Source: Rhodothermales bacterium
Lineage (GTDB): Bacteria > Bacteroidota > Rhodothermia > Rhodothermales > Bin80
NCBI GenBank assembly: GCA_022822185.1
Contig: JAJECE010000011.1
Location: forward strand, 1 to 64,000
Direction of reading: 5' to 3'
Length of the DNA stretch: 64,000 nt
This document shows positions 61,774 to 64,000 of the stretch, piece by piece. The first letter of the stretch is position 1, and each line of letters begins with the position of its first letter. A program made the position numbers and the translations under genes. Under the pieces are notes generated by a model. That model ran no database searches, was not told where the DNA came from, and worked only from the letters and a program-made list of their open reading frames with translations.

Positions 61774-64000
61774 ATGTTCCTGCGCCACTCACTTTTTTCT
61801 TTTCTACTCGCTTTGGTGGCATGTCAGCCTCCTGAGTCCACAGCCCCCACCATTCTGAGTTCTTCGGATCTTCCAGAATATGAACACATTCTGGATCATG
61901 CCGGGATCATCAGTAACTGGACGGAAGAATTCTATCATCACGGCCTGCAAATCTATCGCACCAATTGTTTTTCCTGCCACGGAACCCCCGGTATCCAGGG
62001 CACACTCCCCAATTCGCGGCAATTCTGGAAGGATTCTTTCAAGTATGGGAATGATCCGCTCTCTCTCTACAATACACTCACACTAGGGCGTGAATTTATG
62101 CCGCCGCAGTCACAGCTTACTCCGCAGGAAAAGTATGCGGTAATTCTATATCTCCGGGAAGAATTTCTGCGTGATCAAAATCCAGATGCGTTCTTTGAGA
62201 TTACTCCCTCTTATCTGGATCAACTTCCAAAAGGAACTTCCCTCGGCCCCGAACCAGTTCAAAGCACCCCGTGGAAAGTGATGGATTACGGCAGGTTCTT
62301 GATGCGAACCTATGAGATTGCAGATGCATCCGATGGACCAAAGGGCATCAACCGTCGAGGCAGCCCCATTCCCAATGAAAATTTTCTTGACCGGAATTTT
62401 GCATACAAGGGCATCGCAATCCGGCTTGATCCGGGAAGCGGTGGTATTGCAGCCGGGAATGCCTTTGTCCTGTTTGACCATGACCTCATGCGCATGGCCG
62501 CTTACTGGACCGAGAAAGGCTTCATTGATTGGGAAGACATCCTGCTGGATGACCAGCATAACGTCTTCCCCCGGATTGTAGGAGAATTACATGTTGAGAC
62601 GGCCATGGCACCAGGCTGGGTTAACCCGGCTACAGGTTCGGCAGAAGACCCGCGCTTTCGTGCAGTAGACGGCCGTCAGTTTGGCCCTCTGCCCCGAAAA
62701 TGGACGCACTACAAGGGCCTGTATGTACACGATGAAGATGTCATTCTCCATTACACCGTTGGAATGTCCCGAGTTCTTGAGTCATTTGGTTTGGAAGCAG
62801 ATACCCTATTAACTCGAACACTGAATATTACCGGAGTTACACGCCCCCTGACTCTCCATGCAGCCCCTGACAGCATAAAATTGACCGTCATTGCTTCTGT
62901 TGAGGGAATGTCTGAAGAGATACTCCGACAGGAAAATGGGATCCACCAGATCACCATCACTGCGGATGCCAACCTGAAATTGATCTATGGGGCCACTGGT
63001 GCTACTTCTGCTCCGCCAGATAATCTTGCACAGTATACACGGGGAGGCCCACCTGTTGAGTCTCCTGTACTTGAAGCGCCTATTCTCTCTGGAACCGGAG
63101 AAGGCTACACTGCGGATGTCCTTGCGCTTCCTTTGGAGAATCCCTGGAAAAGCAGGGTGCGTCCCACTGCGATTGATTTTTTGAATGGCGGGGACGATGC
63201 CGTCATAACAACAATAGACGGTGAGGTCTGGCACCTGTCGGGAATTGCCCGGCAGTCCGGGTTTATTGAATGGCGTCGTGTTGCCTCTGGACTCTTCCAG
63301 CCACTGGGAATCCGGGTGGTGAATGGGGGTATCTATGTGGGCAGTCGCAATCAGATTGCCCGCCTGCACGATTTGAATGGAGATGGCCAAACCGATTACT
63401 ATGAGAGTTTCAATAATGACCATCAGGTCACCGAACACTTTCATGAATTTGCAATGGGTTTGCAAACCGATGAGGAAGGGAATTTTTACTATGCAAAGAG
63501 CGCCCGACACGCCCGTCCTGCACTCATTCCTCACCACGGCACGCTCATTCGTGTGAGCGCAGATGGCCGGAAAAGCACCCTGATCGCCAAAGGGTTCCGG
63601 GCAGCGAACGGCGTGACGATCAATCCCGATGGTACATTCATGGTTACCGATCAGGAAGGACACTGGAATCCGATGAACCGAATCAATATCGTTGAACCTG
63701 GGGGGTTCTACGGCAACATGTACGGATACGGAGCCCCCGCCGACTCTTCGGATGATGCAATGGAGTCTCCTCTGGTATGGATTGACATGAAATATGACCG
63801 CTCACCTGCCGAACCGCTCTGGGCAACGAGTAATCGCTGGGGTCCACTTTCCAATAAACTTCTCAGTTTCTCCTACGGGTACGGTCGTATATTTCTTGTA
63901 ATGCTGCAATCGGTGGGAGAGATGGAGCAGGCTGGAATTGTGCAGCTGCCTCTGGATGATTTTCCGACTGGTCTGATGCGGGGGCGCATGAATCCTGTGG
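61774..64000 (+). CDS. Large c-type cytochrome/beta-propeller lipoprotein (PVC-type haem-binding-like), 3' truncated by window edge
   Basis: Open frame from ATG 61774 (MFLRHSLFSFLLALVACQPPES, lipobox) to the window end; IYRTNCFSCHGTPGIQG (CxxCH); GLFQPLGIRVVNGGIYVGSRNQIARLHDLNGDGQTDYYE. Confidence 0.85.
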   Translation, partial: MFLRHSLFSFLLALVACQPPESTAPTILSSSDLPEYEHILDHAGIISNWTEEFYHHGLQIYRTNCFSCHGTPGIQGTLPNSRQFWKDSFKYGNDPLSLYNTLTLGREFMPPQSQLTPQEKYAVILYLREEFLRDQNPDAFFEITPSYLDQLPKGTSLGPEPVQSTPWKVMDYGRFLMRTYEIADASDGPKGINRRGSPIPNENFLDRNFAYKGIAIRLDPGSGGIAAGNAFVLFDHDLMRMAAYWTEKGFIDWEDILLDDQHNVFPRIVGELHVETAMAPGWVNPATGSAEDPRFRAVDGRQFGPLPRKWTHYKGLYVHDEDVILHYTVGMSRVLESFGLEADTLLTRTLNITGVTRPLTLHAAPDSIKLTVIASVEGMSEEILRQENGIHQITITADANLKLIYGATGATSAPPDNLAQYTRGGPPVESPVLEAPILSGTGEGYTADVLALPLENPWKSRVRPTAIDFLNGGDDAVITTIDGEVWHLSGIARQSGFIEWRRVASGLFQPLGIRVVNGGIYVGSRNQIARLHDLNGDGQTDYYESFNNDHQVTEHFHEFAMGLQTDEEGNFYYAKSARHARPALIPHHGTLIRVSADGRKSTLIAKGFRAANGVTINPDGTFMVTDQEGHWNPMNRINIVEPGGFYGNMYGYGAPADSSDDAMESPLVWIDMKYDRSPAEPLWATSNRWGPLSNKLLSFSYGYGRIFLVMLQSVGEMEQAGIVQLPLDDFPTGLMRGRMNPV

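Noticed and set aside
1-64000. CRISPR arrays, rRNA genes, complete prophage
   Set aside because: No regularly spaced direct repeats, rRNA signatures or phage structural gene clusters were seen.

Overview
This 64 kb window of a bacterial chromosome looks Bacteroidota/Rhodothermota-like. That placement is inferred from TAnnTTTG-type promoter motifs and gene content, with no phylogeny run. It is mostly housekeeping genes: PBP1A, ispE, aspS, metG, lpdA, nadK, cdaA, folP, pcm, queE, and a his cluster hisB-proC-hisH-hisA-hisF. It also carries an exopolysaccharide locus (Wza/SLBB, Wzz, Wzy-like, three glycosyltransferases, FkbM) and several accessory islands. The strongest observations are: (1) a tRNA-Lys(UUU) gene split in the anticodon loop by a ~327-nt group I intron; (2) three 9-10 bp poly-G/C tracts, each in or at a defence/toxin-type gene (HTH-ImmA/IrrE, a fused nuclease-methyltransferase, and the 5' end of a CfrBI-like methyltransferase), suggesting contingency loci; (3) a ~2.9 kb island bounded by two inverted group II intron domain V/VI ends, with a decayed IS110 transposase and a frameshifted intron RT between them; (4) a HEAT-repeat-fused m4C-type methyltransferase paired with a CfrBI-like endonuclease; (5) several decayed genes (DUF4411, phage-type adenine methyltransferase, TnpB, transglutaminase) whose lesions can be located from the sequence. 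No CRISPR array or rRNA was seen.
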